NCBI GenBank assembly: GCA_003298465.1
Contig: QNGA01000003.1
Location: forward strand, 397,932-461,931
Direction of reading: 5' to 3'
From: a halophilic archaeon
Lineage (GTDB): Archaea; Halobacteriota; Halobacteria; Halobacteriales; Haladaptataceae
Length of the DNA: 64,000 nucleotides
The notes beneath the pieces are model-generated. The model did no database searches, had not been told where the DNA came from, and saw only the letters and a program-made list of their open reading frames with translations. Shown piece after piece: positions 55,094 through 63,807 of the stretch. Both the position numbers and the translations under genes were made by a program. Every line of letters begins with the position of its first letter. The first letter of the stretch is position 1.

Positions 55094-56500
55094 GTGACAC
55101 GCGACTGTTCGTTCCTCGCCGACCTGCTCGACGACGACCAGTTCTCGTTCGGCGACTCCCACCGCGAGGGTCACGCCGGCGATTGGGGAACGCCGGACGA
55201 GGAACAGGTCCGTCCCGACGTCGTGGTCTGGCCCGAGTCGACCGACGACGTGTCGGCGGTCCTCGCGGCCGCCGACGACCGCGGTGTTCCAGTGACGCCG
55301 TACGCCGCCGGAACGAGTCTGGAGGGCAACGCCACCCCGGCACGGGGCGGCATCAGTCTCGACGTGACGCGGATGGACGCCGTGCTCGACGTGCGACCGG
55401 CGGACTTCCAGGTGGACGTCGAACCGGGCGTGATGGGAACCGCCGTCGACGAGGCGGTCGCTTCGGCGGGCCTCTTCTTCCCACCGCTGCCGTCCTCCGG
55501 CGACATCTCGACCGTCGGCGGGATGGTCGCGAACGACGCCAGCGGGATGCAGACCGTGAAGTACGGCGAGGTGGCGGACTGGGTGCTCGAACTGGAGGCC
55601 GTGCTGGCCGATGGGTCGGTGATAACGGCCGGAAGCAAGGCGGTCAAGACCTCGAGCGGGTACAACCTGAAGGACCTGCTCGTCGGCAGCGAGGGGACGC
55701 TGGCGGTCGTCACGCGTGCGACGCTGGAACTGACCGGTCGTCCCGAGCAGATCCGGGCGGGGCGTGCCCTCTTCTCGTCGCTCGACGACGCGGTCGCCGC
55801 AGTCGCCGACGCCGTTCGGTCGGGCGTCGACGTGGCGACGATCGAACTCGTTGACGCGACCAGCGCGAGGATGGCGAACGCCTACGCCGGGTCGGACCTG
55901 CCGGACGCACCCACGGTCTTCCTGAAATTCCACGCCGACCACGGCGTCGAGGAGGAGGTCGCGTTCTGCCGGTCGGTGTTCGAGAGCCATGACGTCGGTC
56001 GGTTCGAGGTCGTCGACGGGGACGAGATGGACGACCTCTGGCAGGCCCGGCGCGACCTCGCCTACGCCGTCCAGTCGTACGACCCCGACCTGACGCCGCT
56101 CCATCCGGGCGACGTCACGGTCCCCATCAGCAAGTACCCCGAACTGGTCCGGTTCGTGACCGACCTCGCCGACGAACGCGACCTGCTCGTCCCCTGCTTC
56201 GGTCACGCCGGGGACGGCAACCTCCACTTCTCCGTGCTCGTCGACGAGCGCGACGACGAACAGGTCGCGCGCGGCGAGGAGGTCCAGGACGCCATCGTGC
56301 GCCGGGCCATCGAGATGGGCGGCACCTCGACCGGGGAGCACGGCATCGGTCGCGGGAAACGCGAGTATCTCGTCGACGAACACGGCGAGGAGAGCGTCGA
56401 GGTCATGCGCCGCGTGAAGCGCTCGTTCGACCCCAACGACACGCTGAATCCGGGGAAGATATTCCCGGAGACGGTCGGCGGCGGACGCGTCGGGGAGTGA
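55094..56500 (+). CDS. FAD-binding 2-hydroxyacid oxidase/dehydrogenase (GlcD/D-LDH family)
   Basis: 468 residues. N-terminal FAD-binding type 4 domain (PYAAGTSLEGNATPARGGISLD and GGMVANDASGMQTVKYG) and a C-terminal GlcD-type domain (CFGHAGDGNLHFSVLVDE, STGEHGIGRGKREYL, FDPNDTLNPGKIF). It oxidises a D-2-hydroxy acid such as lactate or glycolate to the 2-oxo acid. GTG start at 55094. It converges, across a small gene, on a benzoylformate-decarboxylase-like enzyme. Confidence 0.93.
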   Translation: MTRDCSFLADLLDDDQFSFGDSHREGHAGDWGTPDEEQVRPDVVVWPESTDDVSAVLAAADDRGVPVTPYAAGTSLEGNATPARGGISLDVTRMDAVLDVRPADFQVDVEPGVMGTAVDEAVASAGLFFPPLPSSGDISTVGGMVANDASGMQTVKYGEVADWVLELEAVLADGSVITAGSKAVKTSSGYNLKDLLVGSEGTLAVVTRATLELTGRPEQIRAGRALFSSLDDAVAAVADAVRSGVDVATIELVDATSARMANAYAGSDLPDAPTVFLKFHADHGVEEEVAFCRSVFESHDVGRFEVVDGDEMDDLWQARRDLAYAVQSYDPDLTPLHPGDVTVPISKYPELVRFVTDLADERDLLVPCFGHAGDGNLHFSVLVDERDDEQVARGEEVQDAIVRRAIEMGGTSTGEHGIGRGKREYLVDEHGEESVEVMRRVKRSFDPNDTLNPGKIFPETVGGGRVGE

Positions 56501-56506
56501 CGGCGT

Positions 56507-56782
56507 TCAGACCTCGCAGTCGTCCTTGGGGACCTCGCGGTAGTGCTCGCGCCCGGCCGGCGTCCGAGTCCGGACGAGGTACGTCTCGTCGGTGAGGTCG
56601 AACACCGTCCGGGTACGAGGTCCCGAGCCGTGTAGCTCTCCGACGAGCGACACGTCGTCCCGGCTCGCCAGTCGGTCGCCGAGACGCCAACTCACGGGGT
56701 GTCCGGGCGTCGACTCACCGACCGGCGAACGGTTCGCCTGCGATTCGCGTGCGGGGTCCTCGCGTTCCCCATGCAAACTCAT
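56507..56782 (-). CDS. Small hypothetical protein
   Basis: 91 residues, hydrophilic, with a beta-rich C-terminal half (RTVFDLTDETYLVRTRT). The ATG at 56782 is 51 nt after the TPP enzyme stop, so it may be co-transcribed with it. No family recognised. Confidence 0.6.
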   Translation of the reverse strand: MSLHGEREDPARESQANRSPVGESTPGHPVSWRLGDRLASRDDVSLVGELHGSGPRTRTVFDLTDETYLVRTRTPAGREHYREVPKDDCEV

Positions 56783-56832
56783 ATCACGGCGATGGATGCC
56801 CGCGAACAAAACCGTACCGGCTTCCGGCGGCC

Positions 56833-58533
56833 CTAGTCGTGAACCAGCACGTCGACGACGCTGGGGCCGTCCTCGGCGAGCGCGGCTTCCAGCCGTTCCT
56901 CGATGTCGTCGGGCGACTCCACGAAGTGACCGTTCGCGCCGTGGCTCTCGGCGTTCTTGGCGAGGTCGACGGGCGGGTCGAAGTCCATGCCGACGAACTC
57001 GTACTCGTCCTCGTCGCCGCCGAACAGGTCGAGCGTGTTGTCCTTGAGGATGCGGTAGTTGCGGTTGTCCGGGACGACGACCGTGAGGTCCACGTCGTAG
57101 CGCGCCGCCGAGTACAGCGAGTGGGGGTAGTAGAGATACGAGCCGTCGCCGACGAAGCCCACGACCTCGCGGGGGTCGTCGCGCTCCGCCTCGGCCATGG
57201 CCGCGCCGACCGCCGCCGGGAGGCCGTACCCCAGGCCGCCGCCCTTGTTCGAGATGTAGCTCTCGCGGGCGAACGGCCAGCGCGTAAGCAGGGCGTACTT
57301 CGCGGTGACGCCTTCGTCGACGACGTAGGCGTCGGGCGCGACCGACCGCATCGCGTCGACGAGTTCCGCCTTCGAGGCGCGGGGGTCGTCGGGAGCGTCG
57401 TCCTCGCCGATGCCGGCCATCTGCTGCTGGGCGAACGTCTTGAACTGCGCGACGCGCTCCAGTCGCGCCTCGCGCTCCTCGGCGTCGAGGCGGTCCTCGA
57501 CGCGCTCGGCGATGGCGTCCATCACGAGGCCGAGGTCGCCGACCACGGCGGCGTCGGCCGGATGGTTCTTGCCGACCTGCCACGGCTCGTCGTTCAGGTC
57601 GACGACGGTGGCGTCGCCGGGGATGAGTTCGCGCTCGTGACGGGTCAGCGTCGTATGGGTCGAACAGCCGGCGAGGACGACGGTGTCGCTGTTCATCGCG
57701 GCCGCCGCCAGGTCCTCGTCCGGCGGAACGTACGATACCCACTGGTCGTGGTCGGCGGGGAAGTCGACCTCGCAGGCCAGTATCTCGGCGTGGACGCGCG
57801 CCCCCGACGCTTCGGCTAGCCGGACCGCCGCGTCGACGGGGTCGGTGTCGGACCACGCGCCGTGGCGGGGAACGTGGTCCCCGACGACGAACACGGGGTC
57901 GTCGGCCTCGACGAGCAGGTCGGCCGCACGCTCGATGGCCCCAGGGTCGCCCCCGCCGGGGTTCTGGATCGGGCCGAGCGGTTCCGGGTCGGCCTCGGTC
58001 GCGGCCATCGTCACGTCCAGCGGAAGCGCGAGGAAGACGGGGCCCGTGGGCGGCGTCGTCGCCACGCGGAACGCCCGGCGGAGCATCGTCGGCAGGGCCG
58101 ACACGTCGGTCACCTCCGCGCTCCACTTCGTGAACTGCTCGGTCAGCGCTTCGAGGTCGCCGTCGAGGATGGGTTCCTCGTGGCGGAAGTCGAGGCTGTG
58201 TGCGCCCGCCGTGACGACCAGTGGTGCGCCCGAGACCGACGCCCCGTAGAGGTTGCCGAGGCCGTGGGCGACGCCGGGGGCGACGTGAAGGTTGACGACG
58301 CCGGCGGGCGTCCCCGGTTCTTCGTCGGCGCGGTACCGCCGCGTGCTGGCGTAGCCCGCCGCCATCCCGACCGCGACGTCCTCGTGCGGCGCGAGCACGT
58401 AGTTGAGGTCGCTGTCCGCCAAGGCGTTCATGACCGGAAGCTCCGTCGTCCCGGGGTTGCCGAAGACGTACCTGACCCCGTACGCTTCGAGCGCGTCGAC
58501 GAACAGGTCCGCTCCGGCGTGAGGTTCTGGCAT
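56833..58533 (-). CDS. Thiamine diphosphate enzyme, benzoylformate-decarboxylase-like
   Basis: 566 residues with three TPP-enzyme domains. FGNPGTTELP (24-33) aligns with FGNPGSNELP of benzoylformate decarboxylase, Glu51 is the cofactor-activating Glu, and NLHVAPG with His83 matches that enzyme's catalytic His70. The TPP motif GDGSYLYYPHSLY...VPDNRNY is near the C-terminus. A 2-oxo acid decarboxylase is likely; acetolactate-synthase-type carboligation is less so. The start is ATG at 58533. An inverted repeat lies upstream. Confidence 0.88.
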   Translation of the reverse strand: MPEPHAGADLFVDALEAYGVRYVFGNPGTTELPVMNALADSDLNYVLAPHEDVAVGMAAGYASTRRYRADEEPGTPAGVVNLHVAPGVAHGLGNLYGASVSGAPLVVTAGAHSLDFRHEEPILDGDLEALTEQFTKWSAEVTDVSALPTMLRRAFRVATTPPTGPVFLALPLDVTMAATEADPEPLGPIQNPGGGDPGAIERAADLLVEADDPVFVVGDHVPRHGAWSDTDPVDAAVRLAEASGARVHAEILACEVDFPADHDQWVSYVPPDEDLAAAAMNSDTVVLAGCSTHTTLTRHERELIPGDATVVDLNDEPWQVGKNHPADAAVVGDLGLVMDAIAERVEDRLDAEEREARLERVAQFKTFAQQQMAGIGEDDAPDDPRASKAELVDAMRSVAPDAYVVDEGVTAKYALLTRWPFARESYISNKGGGLGYGLPAAVGAAMAEAERDDPREVVGFVGDGSYLYYPHSLYSAARYDVDLTVVVPDNRNYRILKDNTLDLFGGDEDEYEFVGMDFDPPVDLAKNAESHGANGHFVESPDDIEERLEAALAEDGPSVVDVLVHD

Positions 58534-58590
58534 ACCGGTGTGTCGTCGCGAGACGACAAAAGGATTGGTCGCCGTCGGACGAAGAGTGGG

Positions 58591-58616
58591 TTGGATATTT
58601 CTACAACTATATCCAA
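58591..58616. promoter_or_regulatory. TTGGATAT inverted repeat between TPP enzyme and DMT exporter
   Basis: TTGGATAT-10 nt-ATATCCAA, perfect 8-bp arms, in the 174-bp divergent gap. It overlaps the AT-rich region that could serve as the TPP-enzyme core promoter (58-83 nt before its ATG); the exporter has its own TTTAAAG near 58651. A regulator binding here could control both genes. Confidence 0.55.
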
Positions 58617-58707
58617 ATACGTAGTCCAGAAATGCAGCCGATAGCGGAATTTTAAAGTGTAGGGGTCGGTTAGGACTGATACCAACCTCGCAGAGGTGAT
58701 CGAAACG

Positions 58708-59730
58708 ATGAATCTCTCTCGCTACCGAAACACCGCACTGTTCGCGCTCCTCGCGCTCGTCTGGGGTACCTCCTTCACCGCCATCGAGACCGGCCTCGAA
58801 GCCTTCCCGCCGATCCTGTTCGCCGCGCTACGCTACGACATCGCCAGCGTCGCCATGTTCGCGTACGCCGGGATAGTCGGTCTGCGCCGCGCCGACTACC
58901 AGTGGCGACCGACGACGCGCGCCGACTTGCGAATCGTCGCGGTCGGCGGCCTGCTCGTGTTCGGCCTGCACTTCGCGCTTCTGTTCGTCGGCCAGCGGTA
59001 CGTCACCAGCGGCGTCGCCGCCGTCGTCCTGAGCCTGACGCCCGTCGTCACGCCCATCTTCGCGTTCGTCCTCCTCCCGAACGAGCGCCTCGCCCCCGTC
59101 GAGGCGCTCGGCGTCCTCCTCGGCTTCGCCGGCGTGGTCGTCATCGCGCGTCCCAGCCCCGGAGCGCTCGACGGGACGCTGGTCGGCGTCGGTCTCCTGT
59201 TCGGCTCCGCGGTCGCGTTCGCGCTCGGCGCGGTGCTGACCCAGCGCATGCCGACGACCCTCCCGACCGTCCCGCTACAGGCGTGGATGATGCTCGTCGG
59301 CGCGGCCGTCCTCCACGCGATGGCCGCGGTCGTGCCCACGAACACGCCGGTCTCCCCCACCCCGGCCGCGCTCGCGTCGCTGGGCTACCTCGCGCTCGCC
59401 GCCAGCGTCGGCGGCTTCCTCGTCTACTTCGACCTGCTCGAACGCCTCGGCCCGAACGAGGTCAGCCTCGTCAACTACGTCGTCCCCGCCGTGGCGACGT
59501 TCGCTGGCTGGCTCCTGCTCGGCGAGTCCGTCGCCCCGCAGACGATGTTCGGATTCCTCGTCATCCTCGCCGGGTTCGTGCTGCTGAAGTCGGCCACCCT
59601 GAAGCGCCGCGTCGTCGCGCTCCGGCGGCCCGCCCGCTCGATTCCCGAGTCGTCCGACGACGACACCGTCGTCGTGGACAAGAACGCCTACTACCACGAC
59701 CGGGAGTCGACCGCGGGGTCCGCCGACTGA
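58708..59730 (+). CDS. EamA/DMT-family transporter
   Basis: 340 residues, ten membrane helices as two EamA repeats (LALVWGTSFTAIETGL and the second around LGYLALAASVGGFLVYFDLLERLGPNEVSLVNY). It probably exports a metabolite or amino acid. GAGGTGAT lies 7 nt before ATG 58708, which favours this start over the GTG at 58696. Divergent from the TPP enzyme. The C-terminus is acidic and cytoplasmic. Confidence 0.92.
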   Translation: MNLSRYRNTALFALLALVWGTSFTAIETGLEAFPPILFAALRYDIASVAMFAYAGIVGLRRADYQWRPTTRADLRIVAVGGLLVFGLHFALLFVGQRYVTSGVAAVVLSLTPVVTPIFAFVLLPNERLAPVEALGVLLGFAGVVVIARPSPGALDGTLVGVGLLFGSAVAFALGAVLTQRMPTTLPTVPLQAWMMLVGAAVLHAMAAVVPTNTPVSPTPAALASLGYLALAASVGGFLVYFDLLERLGPNEVSLVNYVVPAVATFAGWLLLGESVAPQTMFGFLVILAGFVLLKSATLKRRVVALRRPARSIPESSDDDTVVVDKNAYYHDRESTAGSAD

Positions 59731-59817
59731 CGACCGAAACGCCCCAGTCGCACGTCTCACCGCCACCTGCGACGTATCACCGAATCCTTAATGGACTGTC
59801 CTGCAGAACGTACGTCC

Positions 59818-61518
59818 ATGTACGACGAGGACGACTTGGCGGAGATTCGGCAGTCGCGGGACGAGTGGGAGGAGGAAACCCTCGACCCGACGCTGGACCG
59901 GTTCGGCGAGCGCAAGGACCGCTTCGCCACCGTCTCGAACCTCGAAGTCGACCGCCTCTACGACCCCTCCGACGTCGAGGACGTGGACTACGAGGAGGAC
60001 CTCGGCTTCCCCGGCGAGGAGCCCTACACCCGCGGCGTCTACCCGACGATGTACCGCGGTCGAACGTGGACGATGCGACAGTTCGCCGGCTTCGGCACCG
60101 CCGAGGAGACCAACGAGCGCTTCCACTACCTCATCGACGAGGGCCAGACCGGCCTCTCGACGGCGTTCGACATGCCGAGCCTGATGGGCATCGACTCCGA
60201 CGACCCGATGTCGGCCGGCGAGGTCGGCAAGGAGGGCGTCGCCGTCGACACCCTGCGAGACATGGAGATACTGTTCGACGGTATCGACCTCGACGAGGTC
60301 TCGACCTCCTTCACCATCAACCCGAGCGCCCCCGTCATCTACGCGATGTACATCGCCCTGGCCGACCAGCAGGGCGTCCCGCGCGAGGAGATTCGGGGAA
60401 CGCTCCAGAACGACATGCTGAAGGAGTTCATCGCCCAGAAGGAGTGGGTCGTTCCGCCGGAGCCGAGCCTCGACGTGGTGACCGACACCATCGAGTTCGC
60501 CGCCGAGCAGACGCCGAAGTTCAAGCCCATCTCCATCTCGGGCTACCACATCCGCGAGGCCGGGTCGACGGCGGTCCAGGAACTCGCGTTCACGCTCGCG
60601 GACGGCTTCGCCTACGTCGAGGACGCGATGGACCGCGGCCTCGACGTCGACGAGTTCGCTCCCCAGCTCTCCTTTTTCTTCAACTCCCACAACTCCATCT
60701 TCGAGGAGGTGGCGAAGTTCCGCGCCGCCCGCCGCATCTACACCGAGGTCATGGCGGAGTGGTACGGCGCGGAGGCCGAGGCCAGCAAGCAACTGAAGTT
60801 CCACACCCAGACCGCCGGCCAGAGCCTGACCGCCCAGCAGCCGCTGAACAACATCGTTCGGGTGACCATCCAGGCGCTCGCGGGCGTGCTCGGCGGCACC
60901 CAGAGCCTCCACACCAACAGCTTCGACGAGGCGCTGGCGCTGCCCAGCGAGCAGGCGGTGCGGGTCGCGCTCCGCACCCAGCAGATAATCGCCGAGGAGA
61001 GCGGTGCGGCGGACATCATCGACCCGCTCGGCGGGAGCTTCGCCGTCGAGAGCCTCACCGACGAGGTCGAGGAGAAGGCGATGGCGTACATCGAGGAGAT
61101 AAAGGAGATGGGCGACGACTCCGTCCGCGACGGCGTCCTGGAGGGCATCGAGCGCGGGTACTTCCACCGCGAGATACAGGACTCCGCCTACGAGTACCAG
61201 GAGCGCGTCGAGGAGGGTGAGGAGGTCGTCGTCGGCGTCAACGAGTACCAGATAGAGGAGGACACGAAGCCGGACATCCTCCAGGTCGACGAGGACACCC
61301 GGGACCGCCAGCTCGAACGCCTCGAAGCGGTCAGGGAGGAACGCGACGACGACGCGGTCGAGGAGACCCTGGCCGCGCTCGAAGACGCGATTCGGGACGA
61401 CAAGAACGTCATGCCCTACATCGTCGACGCGGTGAAGGCGTACGCCACGATGGGCGAGATTATGGACGTGTTCCGCGCCGAGTACGGCGGCTACCAGGAG
61501 AAGGTCGGACTGGCCTGA
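59818..61518 (+). CDS. Acyl-CoA (methylmalonyl-CoA) mutase large subunit
   Basis: 566 residues, the catalytic barrel only; the B12-binding domain is missing and must come from a separate small subunit, as in many haloarchaea. TRGVYPTMYRGRTWTMRQFAGFGTAEETN, TAFDMPSLMGIDSDDP and QKEWVVPPEP are typical mutase motifs. Converts methylmalonyl-CoA to succinyl-CoA, or isobutyryl-CoA to butyryl-CoA. The ATG at 59818 (MYDEDDLAE) is preferred over the ATG at 59791. Confidence 0.92.
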   Translation: MYDEDDLAEIRQSRDEWEEETLDPTLDRFGERKDRFATVSNLEVDRLYDPSDVEDVDYEEDLGFPGEEPYTRGVYPTMYRGRTWTMRQFAGFGTAEETNERFHYLIDEGQTGLSTAFDMPSLMGIDSDDPMSAGEVGKEGVAVDTLRDMEILFDGIDLDEVSTSFTINPSAPVIYAMYIALADQQGVPREEIRGTLQNDMLKEFIAQKEWVVPPEPSLDVVTDTIEFAAEQTPKFKPISISGYHIREAGSTAVQELAFTLADGFAYVEDAMDRGLDVDEFAPQLSFFFNSHNSIFEEVAKFRAARRIYTEVMAEWYGAEAEASKQLKFHTQTAGQSLTAQQPLNNIVRVTIQALAGVLGGTQSLHTNSFDEALALPSEQAVRVALRTQQIIAEESGAADIIDPLGGSFAVESLTDEVEEKAMAYIEEIKEMGDDSVRDGVLEGIERGYFHREIQDSAYEYQERVEEGEEVVVGVNEYQIEEDTKPDILQVDEDTRDRQLERLEAVREERDDDAVEETLAALEDAIRDDKNVMPYIVDAVKAYATMGEIMDVFRAEYGGYQEKVGLA

Positions 61519-61592
61519 CGACGTCGCCCCGTTTCGCTCGACCGTAGCGACGCCACGATAGAGCCCTTTTCGCCGGAGCACATCGAGACAGA

Positions 61593-61608
61593 TTTATAAT
61601 AGTATACT
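61593..61608 (+). promoter_or_regulatory. Promoter of the lipoprotein gene
   Basis: TTTATAAT (61593-61600) lies 23-30 nt before the GTG at 61623, giving a leaderless mRNA. It is followed directly by the palindrome AGTATACT (61601-61608). Confidence 0.55.
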
Positions 61609-61622
61609 GGAAAAGACACGTA

Positions 61623-62864
61623 GTGATACCGAGACGAAAACTGGTCGTGGCGGTCGTTCTGGTCGCTCTCGTTACGTTCGCGGGCTGTACGTCGGGACCC
61701 TCCGGCGATTCGTCCGGGGGCGACCGGACGACTGCCGCGACGGACGTAGCGTCGACCACGACGACCACGACGCTCGACGACCTGACGTACCCCGACGGAG
61801 CGAGCGACGAGGCCGTCGAGAACGCCACGGCGCTCGCCGAATCGCACACGTCGACGATAGCCGACCGGGGGTACGTGGTCGAAATCGACGTCTCCCGCTC
61901 GTTCGACGGGGAGTCGGGAACGAGCACGTACGTCGTCGAGCACGACGCCGATACCGGCGAGACGTACGAACGGTCGTCTACCTACGGCGGAGAACGCACT
62001 CTCGCGTACGCGAACGGGAGCGGCGTCTACGAGAAACGCGGTACGGACGACGTGACGTTCGAAGTGCGCCGGACCGAGACCGGCGACGACCTCGCGAGGA
62101 GCGACATCGTGACCGCGGTCCGACCGCTGCTGAGGGCCGGCGAGTTCGAGGACCCGCGCGTCGCGTCGTGGAAGGACCGGACGCTCGTCGAGTATCGACT
62201 CGACGACGTCGCCAACGACACCCGCCTCTTCGACCCGGAGACGGTGACGAACGCGTCGGGGTCGGTGCTCGTCGACGAGCAGGGCGTCGTCCACCGCGTC
62301 TCGGTGAACGTCACGCAACGGGTCGACGGTACCGAACAGCACACGCGGTTCGAGTACCGGGTGAGCGAACTCGGCGACGTCGACGTCGAGAAACCCGGCT
62401 GGGTGAGCGAGGCGGTCGAACGGCACGAATCCGACGACGACTCCAGTGCGCGGGTCTCGAACCGCGTGCAGATCGTCTCGGCCTTCGGGAACGTCACCGA
62501 GAACGAGCGCGTCGACCGCGTCACTCTCACCGTGATGCGCGCGGCGGGGTCCGACGACGTCGACCTCTCGACCGCCACGGTCGAGTGGATCGGCCCCGAG
62601 ATGGCGACGACGCTCACGCACGGCGAACGCGCGTCGGCGAACCGCTTCGCGGTCGAGGCCATCAAGGACCCCGACGGTTCGGTGCCGGTCCTCGACGGTC
62701 AGGACGACCGGTTCACCGTCGTCCTGGACGCCTCGGAAATCGGCGGCGCACTCGAGGAGGGCCAGGCGGCTCAGCTCAAGATAACCACCGAGAGCGGTGC
62801 CGTCACGATATACCGAATCACCGTGCCGACGTCGCTTGCGGGCGAGTCGGCGGTCACGGTGTAA
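61623..62864 (+). CDS. Lipoprotein, unknown function
   Basis: 413 residues. Signal peptide with lipobox TFAGC (Cys22), a Ser/Thr-rich linker, then a beta-rich body with repeated Tyr/Val strands (ENATALAESHTSTIADRGYVVEID, ERVDRVTLTVMRAAGS). It lacks a twin-arginine pair in the usual context (PRRK), so the export route is uncertain. GTG start, supported by the TATA box 23-30 nt upstream. Similar lipoproteins occur widely in haloarchaea; no function is recognised. Confidence 0.82.
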   Translation: MIPRRKLVVAVVLVALVTFAGCTSGPSGDSSGGDRTTAATDVASTTTTTTLDDLTYPDGASDEAVENATALAESHTSTIADRGYVVEIDVSRSFDGESGTSTYVVEHDADTGETYERSSTYGGERTLAYANGSGVYEKRGTDDVTFEVRRTETGDDLARSDIVTAVRPLLRAGEFEDPRVASWKDRTLVEYRLDDVANDTRLFDPETVTNASGSVLVDEQGVVHRVSVNVTQRVDGTEQHTRFEYRVSELGDVDVEKPGWVSEAVERHESDDDSSARVSNRVQIVSAFGNVTENERVDRVTLTVMRAAGSDDVDLSTATVEWIGPEMATTLTHGERASANRFAVEAIKDPDGSVPVLDGQDDRFTVVLDASEIGGALEEGQAAQLKITTESGAVTIYRITVPTSLAGESAVTV

Positions 62865-62937
62865 CCACCGTCCGGCGTCCTCCTCGGCCGACAGTTCGCG
62901 GGTGCGTTTATGACGGACGCGAAGAAACCGTTCCGGT

Positions 62938-63681
62938 ATGCGAGTAGCCGTTCTGACGGTCGGCGACGAGATCCTGGCGGGGGACACGGTGAACACCAAC
63001 GCGACGTGGCTCGCCACGCAGGTCGACGAGCGCGGCGGGTCGGTGCGGCGCATCCTCACCGTTCCCGACGACCGGTCGGTCATCGCCGAGACCGTCCGCG
63101 ACTGGCACGCGGCGTTCGACGCGGTCGTCGTGACCGGCGGACTCGGTCACACGCCTGACGACGTGACGATGGACGCGGTCGCGGCCGCGCTCGACCGGGA
63201 CCTCGCGGTCGACGACGAGGTTCGGGACCGGCTCCGGGAGAAGGCCCGCGAGTTCGCCGCGGAGAACCCCGAACTCACCGACGAGTACGACCTGGAGATG
63301 GACCTCGACGCGGCGGCGACGCTGCCGGCGGGGAGTCGCCCGCTGCTCACGGACGCGGGCTGGGCCCCCGGATGCGTCGTCGAGAACGTGTACGTCCTCC
63401 CGGGCATCCCGGAGGAGATGAAGGCGACGTTCGCTGTCGTCGCGGACGAGTTCGGCGGCGACGCGGTCGCCGAGACGCTGTACACCCCCGCGCCGGAGGG
63501 AGCGCTGGGTAGCGTCCTCGAGGGCGTTCGCGAGCGGTTCGACGTCGCGGTCGGGAGCTACCCCGGACGGGACGGCGACCCCGGCCGGCTGAAGGTCACC
63601 GGTACCGACCCGGACGCCGTCGCCGACGCCGCGGCGTGGCTTCGCGACCGCGTCGAAGTGGTCGAGTCCGACGAGGAGTAG
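62938..63681 (+). CDS. CinA-like molybdopterin-binding domain protein
   Basis: 247 residues of the CinA/MoaB fold: VLTVGDEILAGDTVNTNATWLA at the start, VVTGGLGHTPDDVTMDAVA (the usual TGGLGPTxDD) and VYVLPGIPEEMKATF. Bacterial CinA hydrolyses ADP-ribose or deamidates NMN; archaeal forms have only this domain. A TATA-like GTTTATG lies about 30 nt before the ATG at 62938. Confidence 0.9.
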   Translation: MRVAVLTVGDEILAGDTVNTNATWLATQVDERGGSVRRILTVPDDRSVIAETVRDWHAAFDAVVVTGGLGHTPDDVTMDAVAAALDRDLAVDDEVRDRLREKAREFAAENPELTDEYDLEMDLDAAATLPAGSRPLLTDAGWAPGCVVENVYVLPGIPEEMKATFAVVADEFGGDAVAETLYTPAPEGALGSVLEGVRERFDVAVGSYPGRDGDPGRLKVTGTDPDAVADAAAWLRDRVEVVESDEE

Positions 63682-63740
63682 CCGTCCGTCGAACGAACCG
63701 CCGGTTCGACGAGTATTTATCCAGTTATGTACATGTTTGT

Positions 63741-63786
63741 CGTCGGTCACTACCAAAACCAACCGACGGATGGGGAATCTTTATGC
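63741..63786 (+). promoter_or_regulatory. Inverted repeat and TATA box before the acyl-CoA synthetase gene
   Basis: CGTCGGT (63741-63747) and ACCGACG (63762-63768) are a perfect 7-bp inverted repeat around 14 nt. CTTTATGC (63779-63786) is the likely TATA box, 22-29 nt before the ATG at 63808. The repeat could be an operator or the terminator hairpin of the CinA-like gene, but no T-run follows it. Confidence 0.45.
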
Positions 63787-63807
63787 ATTTGCTTAAGGGA
63801 CGCTAGT

